The notes below the pieces were generated by a model, which was not told the origin of the DNA, did not search any database, and worked only from the letters and a program-made list of their open reading frames with translations. A stretch of DNA of 64,000 bases. It comes from Mactra quadrangularis (lineage: Eukaryota; Mollusca; Bivalvia; Venerida; Mactridae). The position numbers were made by a program, and so were the translations under genes. The DNA lies in contig CM046293.1 of assembly GCA_025267735.1 (NCBI GenBank), positions 14,842,560 to 14,906,559 of the forward strand. The letters are read 5' to 3'. Shown piece after piece: positions 45,401-60,400 of this stretch. Every line of letters starts with the position of its first letter. Position 1 is the stretch's first letter.

Positions 45401-48400
45401 TTATATAAATATCAAGAAAATTACACAAGCAACCTTTAAGCTTATTATAAGAATTGATTTCAAAGTTTGAAGAAAATGAATTTCAGAATTACACTATTAA
45501 GTTGTCAAGGAAACCAAGCTAAATAAGAAAAAAATAGATCTTGATTCATTAACAGAACTGACTGCGTATCTAGTTTACTCTGCAGTTCTGACATAAACAT
45601 GATAAAATTTCAAATTTTGTCTCACGCAACAGAGCATGTAACCACAGCAAGGAAATAGTTAATAATGTGATAGATACTGTAGAATATATAAGTTGAAATA
45701 TCATCAACAGATAATTGTAGAAAATGTATTTGACAAAAACAGGTTGACATTCCCTTTTATTAAGTTCAGCACTCCTTATGTAGGAGAAACAAAAAAGTTC
45801 CTGTAATATTCAAGAAACTATGAAACATGATGTGATCTATCTATTTATATCCTGACTTGAATTCTGACATTGTTGTTATTGTTCCATTGGTCAATGACTT
45901 TCCTTTTGTTTAAAAAACATCTATCTATCTATGTGTAGTAGTGGCTTCCTTCGATCAAGACTGACTTATTATTGATCTATTTATTTTTGCTCATATAAAA
46001 ATAACTTTCCCTGAATTTAGGTATGGTCAAAGAGTATTATGTTGGCATTCAATACATATTCAAAATTTACATAGATCTAAAATTGGAACTAAAACAATAA
46101 CAACTTCTCCATATACCTTATTAATGGAAACTGACATTATTGTCAAATGGAAGGGTAAAACTAACCCAGGTGAGGGTCGAACCAGCATCCCCTTAGGGAA
46201 ACTAAATTTGAAATCCTATGTGTAGCCATAACTATGCCACTGGCTTGGATGTATGTAGTTCCAAATATTGGCGGCTTGCCTATTGATGATTTACTGTAAC
46301 AATAAGCCTAATAAAGTAACACAATGAACAATTAATCATTATTCAAATAAATAACAAAACAAGTTCAATGTCTCATAATATATTAAAGCAACAGGTTCAC
46401 AGATTTGGTTCATTTTTTGTAATTTTAAATTACTGGTCAGAATCACTTAGAAAATGAATTCTTAATATTTTAAAGCATACAGACTAACAGATTATGAGAA
46501 ATAAAAGTAAAGGTAAGAAAAAATAAATACAAACCCTTATTAACAGGGTGTTTCTATACATAATTATAATTGACCTCTTTTACAACAGTATGTCAATTTG
46601 TACGATTACATTAATAGAGTTTTTGATTTGCTGTCTTCTACTTATGAATATGGTAGTGTTCTTCTTCTATTTTCAGAATAGGCTTATTTAATGAAAAGGC
46701 CGAGAAGAAATCCAAGATGGAGCTGCCATACATTATGTGTTGGAGTTTTTGTTTGACGAGGACTATTTTCAACTTTTTGAGAGAGGGCCACATACAAGAG
46801 TTGAATTACTATAAACCTTGTAGGTACTTCATATTCTAATAAAAATACTATGTTTTTATTCATTTACGTGTAGTTGTAGCAATTTGCTTTCCACTGGCTT
46901 CCATGATTATTTAGTCAATGCCACATGAGTCTTCCAAGCTGTGCCAAATATCGAGCGGAATACTCGAAAGATCTGCTAAGATCTGCTAAAAACAGAAAGT
47001 TGTCAAATTAAACCGAGAGAGTAGAGTATTCCAAATTTAGCAGACTTTTGGTTGCGCAAATTGAAACCCTATAAAACTACATGTTGATAACTCCGACAGA
47101 CATAACCGACATTATGTCTGACATTACATAAATATGTTATATTACTTTTCACATGTTATGAGTGCCAAATTCCAATGTCAAAACTGTGCAACTTGTAGAC
47201 AGGTTCTGCATGTGGTTCCTGATACTAGTTACAGAATAATTCTTAGCATAATGTAACAAAGATGGAAGATTTTCTTTCATCACTAAAACAAACCTGCTAC
47301 AATCAATGTGTTACATCAATTATAATGTAATCAACATGTAAACCAGGGCTCGTATGTCACAGGTTTAGTGCAAAACGGTCATAACTAACTCTGTTCTTAT
47401 ATTGAGTTACGACTCACCGTTTTGCACAAAACCTGCAATGTATGCGCCAATAAACACAAAAATGCCAGTGGATTTTGAAAACTGCAAAAAAACTTATACT
47501 TCAACTTGCAAATTTTCGTGAGTTAAAATCATCCCAAAATATTCTGTCTAGCTCAACTCAGCTTCAAGCAGGCCAGATACAGCCTTTTTTATCACTACCT
47601 TTTACTTTAACATATATCGCTACATGTTATGATCATATCGCGGGTTTAGCACAAAATGGTCATAACTCAATACAAGAAAAGAATGAGTTACAACTCTTTT
47701 GCACTAACCCCCAATATGGTCGTTTGAACGCATGACCAATAAATGATTATACATTTTGAAATTTAAGTTTCTAATTCTGTCAGTAAAAGACTTATACCTT
47801 TCGGTATCACGGATTCTGATGGTCCTAAATAGCGCGACTTAACTGTACCGAACATACTACATATAAGCGCAAAACAGACGTAACTCTCTATTTTCTTATA
47901 TTGAGTTACAACCATTTTCTGCTAAACCCATGATATCTCTATCAATATAAATAACAGAATAAATAACTGTACCAAACATACTAAAGCGACTGTACCAATC
48001 ATACTACATATATCCCTATCCATACATAACAGTCTAAAAGTCACACAGTTCTACGACACACTCTCAATATAGTTATAACTATTTTAACAGTAACTGTTAT
48101 ACGACTAGAACATACACAGACTAATTAGTTAACAATTATCAATTAACAAAACAAATCTAATTATCCTCAAAGTCAGAACAAGAAAAATGCTAGTATCACT
48201 CAACACCAGTGTTCAGTCTATCCCACCTGCATAACAAAACCATCTTGCCAAATTACTCTCAGACGAGAGCGCATAAAATAACAAAACTGAACGGTATCCA
48301 GAGAGACATATTAATGGCATCCCAAATTACGTAAGATTGACTAATTGATGTGTATATTTCAAGTTATTTGATGGAAAACAAATTGTCAGTAGACGTACAC

Positions 48401-51400
48401 AGTTTACGTTGAGCAAATAAGCTGATGATAATGGTAATAATAGGATCTTTGGAAAAATAATTACATTTTCTCAAAAAATGGCAATTTAGAGTGTATAGAA
48501 ATTGAATGAAGAACCCAAAAGGAAAATTTTCAACTAAAATTAGTCTAGAAAAAATATTGAAGATCTAGGTGAAAGGGAAAAATGATAAAATGTCTAGATG
48601 AAAGGGAAAATGATAAAATGTCAAGGTCAAAGAGAAAAATGTTCAAAAGTCAAGGTGAAGGTTAAAGAGAAAAATGATCAATGTCAAGGTCAGAGAAAAA
48701 TGATCAAATGTCAAGGTCAAAGAGAAAATGATCAAAGGTAAAGGTAAAAGAGAAAAGAGTTTAAAGAATAAGGTCAAAGGTGAAAGCAACACATTTGATA
48801 ATAATTAAATTGTTGATTTTAAAAACTTAAACAAAAGATACACCAAACTTTTTTATGCTCTGCTACTGAAAATTACCTATTTTAGCCCCTAACATGTATA
48901 TATATGTATATATAATAAAACCCCTAACATCAAAGGGAGATTAAAACTGACAGTAATAAAAGACCTAACTCCATACATTGTGAAAAACAAAACTTTGTTG
49001 AAGTCCAAGACAAAAGTAACGATTTTTATGTACCAAGAATGCATCAAAGATTTTACTATAAAAACAAACAACTCTAAAAAAACAATTCATATATCAGAAC
49101 AAAACAACATGGGATCAAAGAGTAAATATCAAGTTATTCAAAGTTTACAGTATTTCCCACACAAGTGGCAGTAGACAAGAGTTGATCAATGACTGTCAGA
49201 CAAATCGTTTTCTAGAAGAATCAATTCATTAAATAAAGAACACACAACTAAGTTTCTAACTACAACAAATATAATCAATGCACACTATATAAACATGACA
49301 GTTATATCTTATATCTTCAATACAGCAATACAGTTCCAGCCAAAAAGTTCTTTGACATTTTGAGAAAAACTTGCAGTCTTTGATCAAGCCAGTAGACCAA
49401 TACCTTAAGTCCTATGAAATCACTAGGGCTGTGGATCATTAAGCAAGCGACGATCTGATCCAAACCACAATTCATGTGTAACGATTCTCAAATTGAACCA
49501 AGAATCACTTGTTAATGTAAAAGCATACAGGAATTCATATACAGTTAATCTTGCATAAGCGACCACGTCTCCTAAGCGGCCATTTGCACTAATCGACCAC
49601 TCTGAGTTCCAACGGACCATTTTAACTCTTTAAATCTTTGCCTTAAGCGACTTTTGTCTAACGCGACCAGCAACCACTAATATTGGCCGAAACTGACTGA
49701 CTTATTTGTGTTAAACGACCGGCTCATATAAATCGAATTTGGCGAAAATCGATAAAACCCAGTAATTAGAGATATACACCGGGAATACGTCGTCACAATG
49801 TCTATCACCTAAAGTCGTATGTCGGGCTCTAAAAATCAATAATTGACCGTCATAAATACTGTAAGATAAAGGGGTAAATGGGAACAATCAACAGAGTGAC
49901 ACTAATACGATCAAATCATAATGTAATTACATAATACGCATTGAACAATTAGTCCCGTATCGTACCGTGGAGAGTTATCGTTTTCAAAACATTTCAAGAG
50001 ACTGCAAATTTGACTTTTTATCCATGCGTCGAACGTGTAAAGTCATATTTATTTAAAAATACGTAAGCAGAAACAATTTGTATATTTAAACAAAGAAAGG
50101 TCAATATTGAGGACATTATAAACACGTTTTCTGAAAATAGCGTCACGTTCTACATTCAATTTTAAACGAGGCCAACATTTTAACGCTTGAAGTTTGCAGC
50201 GCTTGTTAGAACAAAGAATAAGCTGGTGTGTTGGACAATTATCACTATTAATTCTTACAAATTGTGTAAATTTCACAGTTTTAAATGTTACTGTCTTTAC
50301 TCTGATGACCTAATAATTGATTGTTTTTATCGCGAAAATGTCCGGGAATTACGGATCTTAACATGTACGAAAACAAAACGAATGTTTGGCAATCGTTATT
50401 TAAACCAAAGTTTCACTAAATTGTAATAAATTATAGCAATTTGAAGCTGAATTTAGGATGTTTAAAAAAGAGAAAAATCAATTTGCCCATTATTTGTATG
50501 CATTTGACGAAATTTAGATAAAAGCCCATCAGTTAAAATCGTCCCGTTGACAGATTAAAGTTCTACGAACATGACGAATTTTAGAATGTCAGGACGGCTT
50601 CAATTGCGGGAATCAAAATTTGTCTTAAGAGACCATTGTCTTAAACGACCACTTTTTGTTTCTCCCTTTGATGGTCGCTTAACACAAGATCCACTGTATA
50701 TACACAAATATACATATAAATAAAAAAAAATAATTGAAGAACCACAGAAGCTTTTCTTACATGGAAAGTCATGTTAGAGATTCAGAAAAGAATTTTTACG
50801 TGAGCCAAAATGTGAATGATTTTCAAAATAATAGCGGTGCTCAAAGTACGCTAATTTAGGTTTTCATATGTGATGGAGCTCATTTTCGGTGGTAATTTAA
50901 CTGAAAAGTTTCCTTTATTTATTGTAAAAATACATCCCCATTTGACAATTTCGGGAGTGACAAATAATTGTACTGGATTTTCTGGTCAGGATCTTGAATA
51001 TAGGAGCACCCAGGTACTCGCAACAGCCCTAGAAATCCCTGTCAGTGCAATGACTTTTAGAAAACGAGTGGTCCAATGTTTTACCAACATTTTACAATCA
51101 CAATTATCCTAATTTAATGAAAAATAATCATGATCTTTATTAGAATATATTATTCTTAATCTTTAAAATTGACAGCCTAGTTTAACATATCTTAAAAATA
51201 TCTTCATATTTTAACAATTAACTAAGATTTCTTTGGTCCAGTTAACTTGAATTCAGTCCATTAAAAATTCCATTTCCCTGATCATCCACACTACAAAAAA
51301 AGCTTATTCATGTTACATAGTTTGAATTATACATTGATAATCTAATTAATGCAGATTTTGAATTTTACTCAGACGACTTCTTGTTTTTTAACGTGAATCA

Positions 51401-54400
51401 TTTTATCCTAATAGCAAGATTTTATCTACAGACATTTGGACGGCACTGTATACACACTATTACAATGTATCAATACATTTATACAATAAAACAATGCACT
51501 GTTTACACCAACATACACAATACAATATCAAACATTTACTGGACGATTTTTATCCCAGGAATCTGGGAAACCTATCTCCGTTATTCAATATTTCATTCTG
51601 ACGCAACAGAAAATCTGATAGGTTTTTGAGTTAGAGGATTACACAATGTCTATAATTGTGAAATACAAGTCCTATTGTTTGGAAATGATTCAATGATTTT
51701 TTTTTTCAGATTTCTTAATTTTAAACATTAAATATACAGCTTGTTAATTCTAACAAAACTCATTGTGTTTTGTTAGACGAATATTGAGGGTTGCCCACAA
51801 GGCTGAAGTTACTTTGCTCTTTAAAGCAATGCACTTACTACAGTCTTGTGGGCGACCCTCAATATAATAGAAACATTTTAATTCCTGGTATGAACTAACC
51901 TATTATTCAAAAACCTAACTAGATAACAACTATGTTAAAACACTGACACATCATTTTGTAGTCTTTTAATGGAACAGGATAAGGAAATGCTAACAGAAAC
52001 TTTATTCTAGCTTGATACTGGGGGAACCAGGAAACAAACTCAAGAGCGATTAATCTAAGTTGTACGAACCTGTTTAACAGTAAGATAAACTAATTTACAA
52101 TGAACGGTTCACATATCCAACTTTTCACAACTCTTTTATAGAATTACTGCATGGCTTTTTTATACTGAATTTAATGCCATGTCAACACAATTTAAATATT
52201 TTTACAGCGGTTAGCGCACCTAACCTAGCTTTCCTGGACTCTTGCCTATTATAATCCAGAACTCACCAATTCTTCCACAAGGCTGGCAACTTCTCCATAT
52301 ACCTTTTTAATGGAGGAAAATCAACATTATTGTCAAACTTTCACTGGGAGAGCATAATAACTGCCGCAGGTGGATTCAAATATGTACCCACTTCTGAACA
52401 CTAGATTCAAAATCCCAGTGCCTTACTAACTGCACAACAGAACTGCATGTCTTACTTTTCCTCAAGAGTTCAACATATTCTCCCAATACAGAAGAAGACC
52501 AAAATTAATGTCTAATTTTCCTGGTAGGGTATGATCAGCCAAAAGTGACAGAATAGATATATCTTGTCACAATTGTCGAAAGAGAAATACTAAACTATCG
52601 AAGTCAGAAGACAGACACTGTAATAATGTGATAGCAATGGTTAAGTCTATCAAACCAATGATATTGTCAATTGCTATGTGCCAACTTCTAGACTGGTCTG
52701 CAAGAAATCCTAACTAATTTAGACAATTTTATTACCAGTCTGTACATTACCATTATAATATTGTCCCTTACAGACAGAATATTAATTATGATATAAAATG
52801 ATGAATACAGCAAATATCTGTAACATTTGTTACTATAGATACCATCTGCTAGGAGAAAATTATGCAATCTATGAAAGAAGCATTCTGATTGGTCAAATTT
52901 TAAATCAGAGCCAAATTAGCAACCAATCAAATTTCTTGTAATATGACTGGCAATACATTTAGCATGTAAACCAATGATAATAATGGGAATGCTGAGGTCA
53001 TAGTTTAAAAAAGGAAAATTAATCCAAGGATTTGAGAATGCCAAGTTTTGATTGGTCAGTTGTCATCATCAAGGCAAATAATTAACCAATCAGCCATCTT
53101 GTTCCAAATACTACTAAGTCTTTAATCTTCAAAAGACAAATTATTAAGAAATGATGATTTCAAAACTATCCAATCAGATTAAATGTCTCAACACCACTGG
53201 TCTGAAATTTAAATTCAATCTGAATCAAAACTCCATAAAGATGGTTATATATCATTGAAAATGAGCCTGAAAACATATCAGGGACAGCAACAGTAAAGGA
53301 ACACAGACAATCCATGCAGCCAAAATGCAAAAGGGGAGATGTTTCTGATTTTTAAACTGTTTTAAAAGAAAGGACCACACAGACAAATAAAAAAAAACAA
53401 GTAGAGGTTCCCGCCTTGAAATGAGCAGTGGAGTGCACCATAACAGGGAATGCACCAATATAAGTGGTGGGAATGACATGAAAAGAAGAAGAAGAAGTGG
53501 CAAAAGGAATTACAATATTATTCGATTTTTTTTCATAAATATAACATGGACCCTATACAGGGTCCTTCATATAAATCAAGATATGAAGTATCCTCTATTT
53601 CCTAACACCAATGTGATAAGATGCCCTAAATCAAACAGTTACTAAACAACGACTGATGATCATAATACCAGTGTAATAATATATGATGTCATTTTAAAAA
53701 CATTTCACATCAACAAGTCAAGATTTATCTTATTATACCATAAAACATTAGCAACATAAAGCAAGGTAAAATCTTTCCAACATAATAAGGCCACACTTTT
53801 TGTAGTTTTAGTCTTACGAGAAATTTCTTGAAAAGATGTGGACGGTAGGTCAAAATAAAAATAAAAGACATAAAATGTCATTTATAATCCATTTTCAAAC
53901 CCATTTCGTATAGGCTTTGAGTGAAATTGATATTTTATCTTAGAAATTTACTGACATTTTCTCAAACTGTGTGATAATTGACACAGTGGGTTCAGTTTTT
54001 TTTTCTTTTTTTGTGCAAAAAAGTACAGTAGGTAATACAAAAACAAAAAATCAAGATTTATTTTTTTCAATTTCTTAAAAATTAGGGTCGGGATTTGTTT
54101 AAGACGAAAAATATAAAAGGTCTGGCCTAACTTTAACAATAAATGTCCTACTTTGAAAAGTCTAGACTTTTTCATCTCATGATGACAACATCTACTGTGT
54201 AGGTGAATAATGGCCGGTGGCCCGAGACGAGTATTTCACCACCTTACCATATAAAACTGTAATCTATCATCATCTATTTAATGACATATCAACGATGATT
54301 CACCGACCAATCAGAAGAAAGGAGATTTCACGAGGTTAACGATAAGTCACCTGGTGAAAAATATAATGTATACAATGTAAATGTTGTTTTTGGTGATGAG

Positions 54401-57400
54401 GCAATGTTTTTAGTATCATTATTTTATTAAATCATATTTTAGCAAAATGCTGAAAGTCGTATGTAAGCTAAATGCTGTAAGTCATATGTAAGCTAAATGC
54501 TGTAAGTCATATGTAAGCAAAATGTTGTAAGTTGTTTGTAAACTAAATGCTGTAAGTCATATGTAAGCTAAAAGCTGTAAGTCATTGGTAAGTTAAAAGC
54601 TGTAAGTCATATGTAAGCTAAATGCTGTAAGTCATATGTAAGCTAAATGTTGTAAGACATGTGTAAGCAAAATGTTACAAGTTTTATGTAAGTAAGAGCA
54701 TTACATGATTCATGAATGCAAAATGCTAAAAAGCATATGTAAGCAAAATGCTACTTCTCATATATTCTCAAAGAACAAAATTCTAGAATATTCCAGATGA
54801 AAACCAGCATGTTTGGATATTACCCAGAGTGCAGTATTTCAAATATGGCAGAAAATTATACAGCAATAAAATTTGAAATATTTTCATGGTTTAAGTGCTT
54901 GCTCAAGAGGTAAGCGTTGAATAAAGCAAAACATTATAAAATGTTACAACATTTATTCATAACCTGAAAGTTTTCTACATTAAAATACATAATATAAAAA
55001 CATCATGTCAAGAATTTAACTTCAAACAATTTTCATTTGTATCTAAATATTTGTTTAACAATCATGCAACTTAAAACTGAGATAATATTTTATCAGTCTG
55101 TTATTTATTCACTTCATTCAGTTTTAAAACAAATTTGACCGAAATTGCCCTTCTTCTGAGACAAATAATACAAGTTTTAAAATTATTGCCCATCGAAAAA
55201 CTAAGTGAGCCTCCCCGAATTTTATCTCTCTTACAGTATCCCAGCATGCTTAGACTTCTCACACTACCACCAGCAGGGTGATACACAAAAGAATAAAATT
55301 CCGATCCCCGGTACTTCAGTAATTTCATGCTGTGCTCGCAATAATTGGCCATAAATGTCTTTTTGTCATTCGCTTAGACATTTTCTCTTATGGGCGGGAC
55401 CCACCGGAGATTTATCTCACTTTTGCGTTAATAATTCAATCAAGGGGTGCGATAACTTTAACGAGTTCATATATCAATTTCACCTACATAAATCGGTCTT
55501 TAATTTGGTGTAACATCGCTAACAATAAAATGATGGACGAAGACACAGAAGCCTAACCATTCAAATTGTTGAAAGTTCATAGGTTTAAATAAACAACAAA
55601 TACCTGTTATGTTGATGAATAAACATCTTATTTCTAAAATTATAACTTGGATGTACTTACTAGTTATAGCAATTTAAACAAGAACTGAAAGCTGATATTT
55701 TAATGCAATGGGTTGCAGATATAATTTGATAAATAAAGAAAAAAATGCACAATCAAGCTTTCATCAGAAAATCTTTTTGAGAAACAAATTGAGGGTTGCC
55801 CTCAAGACTGTAGTAAGTGCATTGCATAAAAGAGCGAGTTACTACAGTCTTGCGGGCAAGCCTCGAAATAATGTTTGATCTGCACATAACTGTTTAATTT
55901 TTATGAAAGGGTGAGAACGGATCCCTATGGGATTCCAACCTGGAACTGATTTAGGAAAAACTATAATCAAAATCCTGGCACACTTCCAACTGCCCTACAA
56001 ACCTGGGTTTCCTGTTCTAGAATTCAGATGTCCAAATTTGGACCAAACAATTTGTCAGAATAAAGACTACAAAGGTTCCAGAAATGTAGAGGACACATTT
56101 CTCAGATAGCACTTACAGTATTCAATTCTTAGCCAACATTTTCATTAAAGACCAAGTCATGACTTTACAATAAATATAGGCCCAAACCTAACTTTATCCC
56201 GACTGAAAAAAATGTGGTATGTACTTCAACAATATATAAGACATATATAAATTACGAATCAAATTTCCGTGCTGAAGTTAATATCCTTCTAAATAAAAAT
56301 ATTTTGATTCCTATCCAATTAATCAAGCATAGCTGCATAAAGACACCTGTCAGTATTGTGTATTTTATATAGTTAATATATATATTTCACATTGTTAAGA
56401 TGGCTTGAATCTCAGCCAATACTAGACTTATATCTGAGTTGAATATCATAGAATATCATCAGTTATAATTACATATCTTTAATACCATAGCCATGAAGAT
56501 TTCATACATCATGATATAAAATCATTGTTCTATGTACAGCACCCTCCAAATGTCCTTGGATAAAAGCACGTTTTATGGCCGCCCGGCTAGCTCAGTTGGT
56601 TACTAAGCTAGGAAGACTACTGATCAAGGGGTCGGGTGTTCGATTCCCCTGGGGCTTACTTTGTGGAGTTTGGTCATGAAATTATTTCTACGACCATTCT
56701 CCCTTCTACCAATGATTCTTAATTATGTAGGGCGGTTGTCAGTCACTGATGAAAGTATGCACCTTAGTAGTTGGTTAACAGCTAAATCCAGAGATTTAGC
56801 CTTTCCAGGAACAGTGAGTAGGTTGACTGACCACGATTATATGACCTATAGCGTTAAACCCAACAAAAACAATAAAAGCCCATTTTAAAGGATTAACAGT
56901 TTTACATTTACCATGAGGAAAAGCAACAAATTAAGAGACATTTCGTGGATCATAAAGGTTGTAACTCACTCTTTTTATATTGAGTTATGACTGTTTGGCG
57001 CTAAGCCCTTGATTAGTGCAAGTTCCAAAACCAGCAGTTTTAGATAACCTAGTAGTAAATTTACTTGCTTGAAGTATGTTCTATTCTTCATAAAGTTTCA
57101 TTTGTCCAAAAACTTTTGGAGTGTGCTGTGTAATAAATTCTTGTTATCATTTTAATAATTTAATTTTTGGTGGAAGGTTACAACAGGTCAAAACAACAGG
57201 TGCTATAAAATGTTGTATTAAAGAAGAAATTATACAGATTATGAGACCAATACAGGTGCATACTGCAGTTGTAATTGTTTTTGTGTTAATTCCAACTATA
57301 TTATAAACTAATTATTGTCTCAGTGACCTTGACATATGAAAAGGTCATCGCAACATGAAAGAAACAATCTTTAAAATCTTGATATAGTTATTAACTTCTG

Positions 57401-60400
57401 ATATTTCTGTACCAAGAAAATTATTCCTTTCCAAAAATTCTTTCTCAGAAACTGAAAAACTTATGTTTTCTTAAGTTTAAGTAAATACTTTCAAAAAAGT
57501 GGGAAGTAGTTTCTAATAATTATCTCCCTTTTGCAGAACACCTATATAAAATGGAATGTGCAACCAGAACACAAGTCTGATTGCCTTATACAGTTAAGTT
57601 CTACTACTAAGACCTTCAAAAATTAATGGTCTTAATAGCAGAATGGTCTAAATATAGGAAAAAGGTAATGTGGAAACCACATTAAAGCCGGATTTAAAAT
57701 CTTTAAAGCAAAAATTACAAAGGGAAATAATCCATCATAAAGCCAGGTAGAGTTGTGGTTACTTTCTAATTCTGTTCATCACATGGTCCCCCCCCCCTGA
57801 CCGCCCGCCCCCTCCATGACAGCCCGCCCACTCATGTTTTGCCAAACTATAAGCCAAATTTTTTTGTTGAAAAATCCAGCTAAAAATAGGAACAGTTTGC
57901 TTATAAAATTAAGCATTAGGGACTTAAAAATTTTCAAACATGAAGAAGGTCTATATAGTGGTCCTTTTCTGTCATAACTTGCCAATCAAAATAATGATTT
58001 CATTAAAAGTACTGACTTTTGCAAAGGCATTTTACATGAGTTTATGTAAATATTAATTGTAAATAATTCAAGAGAAGGAAAACAGATATAATGAACATCA
58101 TTATTTTAACTTAAACCCACAAATTTCCCAAAGATATCTCCATTTTATATTTAAACATAAACATTTAAAAGAAAGACATAAAATTGCAAAAAAATCAAAA
58201 TTTATGAGCATTATTTATTGCCGTAGAAAAATTGTACTGAAATCTGGAGATGAATTGATAAATTAACCCGAGTTAATGCACTAAAATTATAGGTTGATAT
58301 AATGCATTGAAATTACAGGGTTTCAATATAATGATGAAATTTAATTACATAGTTTTAATTTTATTAGAAACATCAATGGTACGGAAATGATAATAAAAGT
58401 TGAAAATAAAGAATTCCGATCTTTATATAAACAACTAAGACATGAAATATGTGCATTAACATAGCTGCATTATGTAACTTATGTATTTGAGGCACATCTG
58501 AAGGCTACAGTGGTATGACTGCAGAGTTAAAGTAATGCTGAATCAGTCTACGAAATAAGTGGGTGTCCAGTTGCCCTGGACAACTATTTTTAGTTCGGGC
58601 GACCAAAAATTTCTTTTGAGCAACCAAAAATCTACAAACAAGTCATGTATTGCTTGTTTACTAAAATGACCTGATTGGGCAACCACTTTCATACCCTAAT
58701 TTCGTAGACTGCATTATGGTGATTCATTCAGCATGAAACAATTTTTCAATCACATCCTGGCTGCCTTCGTCATTCTAAGCTAATGGTTCTAAATTACGTA
58801 AGGCCTAGATATTAGGACCCGAACTTGGACCTGAGGTTCACAGGTGAGATAGGGCTCTGATTATCTGTGTCGTGTCATCAGTGATTTACAATAACTTAAC
58901 ATTGGGTTCATTGGGTTGTGATGAGACATAGTCATATAAACAAAACACCCCAGAGACCGCAGCCTCACAGCCTAGATTTAAGTTCTTCATAGCAAGTGTT
59001 GATGTCCATAATTCAGTCACTAAACATCAAATGACAAAATCACAATTTATCACAGATGTAGAAACCTTATTTCTCAACTGCGCGTATATAGGTCTAATTT
59101 CATTTTACACAAAAAACAATTCGTTTAAAATTTTTATTACAAATTAATCAAGTTTTCTGAACCGTCTGGTGGTCTTTTTTTACCATGAGATATGTAAACA
59201 CAGACTCTGTTGTAAGAACTAAATACTGTATATCTTTACATAAAAAACATTAACACTGAAATTAATTCATTTTTCGTATCAAAATAAACCCATCTCAAAA
59301 CGGGTTAGGAATTTCAGCTAATTAAATATGGAGTATCAAGTTACAACGATTTTATCATTCTCAACGGAAACCTTTCAATGCATACCACCGAAAAGAAATT
59401 GCATCTTCTCAAAAACCGAGGATTTAATTACGTAAAATAGCTACCATATCGAGGCGTTAAATTACATATATCATTTATATTTGATATGAGAACATTGCTT
59501 GCATGCCCTGTCATTTTTTATATTCACAATTTTTGATGGCTTATTTTTCATCAATGAAAATACGACTTAATTTATGCAAAAATTCATTAAAATGTCATTT
59601 ACTTGATTTTTTTGTCATTAATTTTGGACTAGGTGTTAATTTGAAGTACAAAATGTATTTTTTTATATAAAAAAACCCAGTATGATTCATAAAAACGAAC
59701 ATATAAATTAGTATTACCAAAGTAAAATGCATAAAAGCGAATTTGTTCAAACCTTAAGATGGGAGAGGCTGAAAGGGAGTCGGACCCCAAAGATGTCATT
59801 TTGCAACAATATTATACTTCATGCAAGTATATATATGTGACAGGGCTGTACAGTAACTTAAATTTATAATTAAATATTCATAAATATAAACTTCCGAAAT
59901 TCATCCAATGAAAGTTCAAGCAATGTAAACCCCCCAGCTAGTACCTACAATGTGACATAAACAATATGACACTTTCAGCTGTCTAATTTCACACAAGATT
60001 TACTGACACTATGATAATAGTTAGTATGACCTATAAAAATATTATTTTATCTTTCAATACAGTTATTCTACTTGACTGGTCAAGCTGACCAGTGACCAGA
60101 CTTCAAACACTTGAGACATGTGAGTGTTTCAAGTATATAGGTGTCCTTACATCTTAAAGTTTAAATTTATGATCATGTCTACTATGTCTTGGGTTAAACG
60201 CAAAACATTCGTAACTCACTTTTTTCTTATACTAGTATTGAGTCACGAATGTTTTGCACAAACCCACTACTTATGTCTTGGGTTGAGACATTTTTACTGG
60301 TTTCAAGGAATTACAGTTAATTGACTTTAAGGGGAAATATAGCAACTTTTGGGCTTTTCTGGGATCAACTGTATGGAACAAAGGTAGGTGTCACAAAATA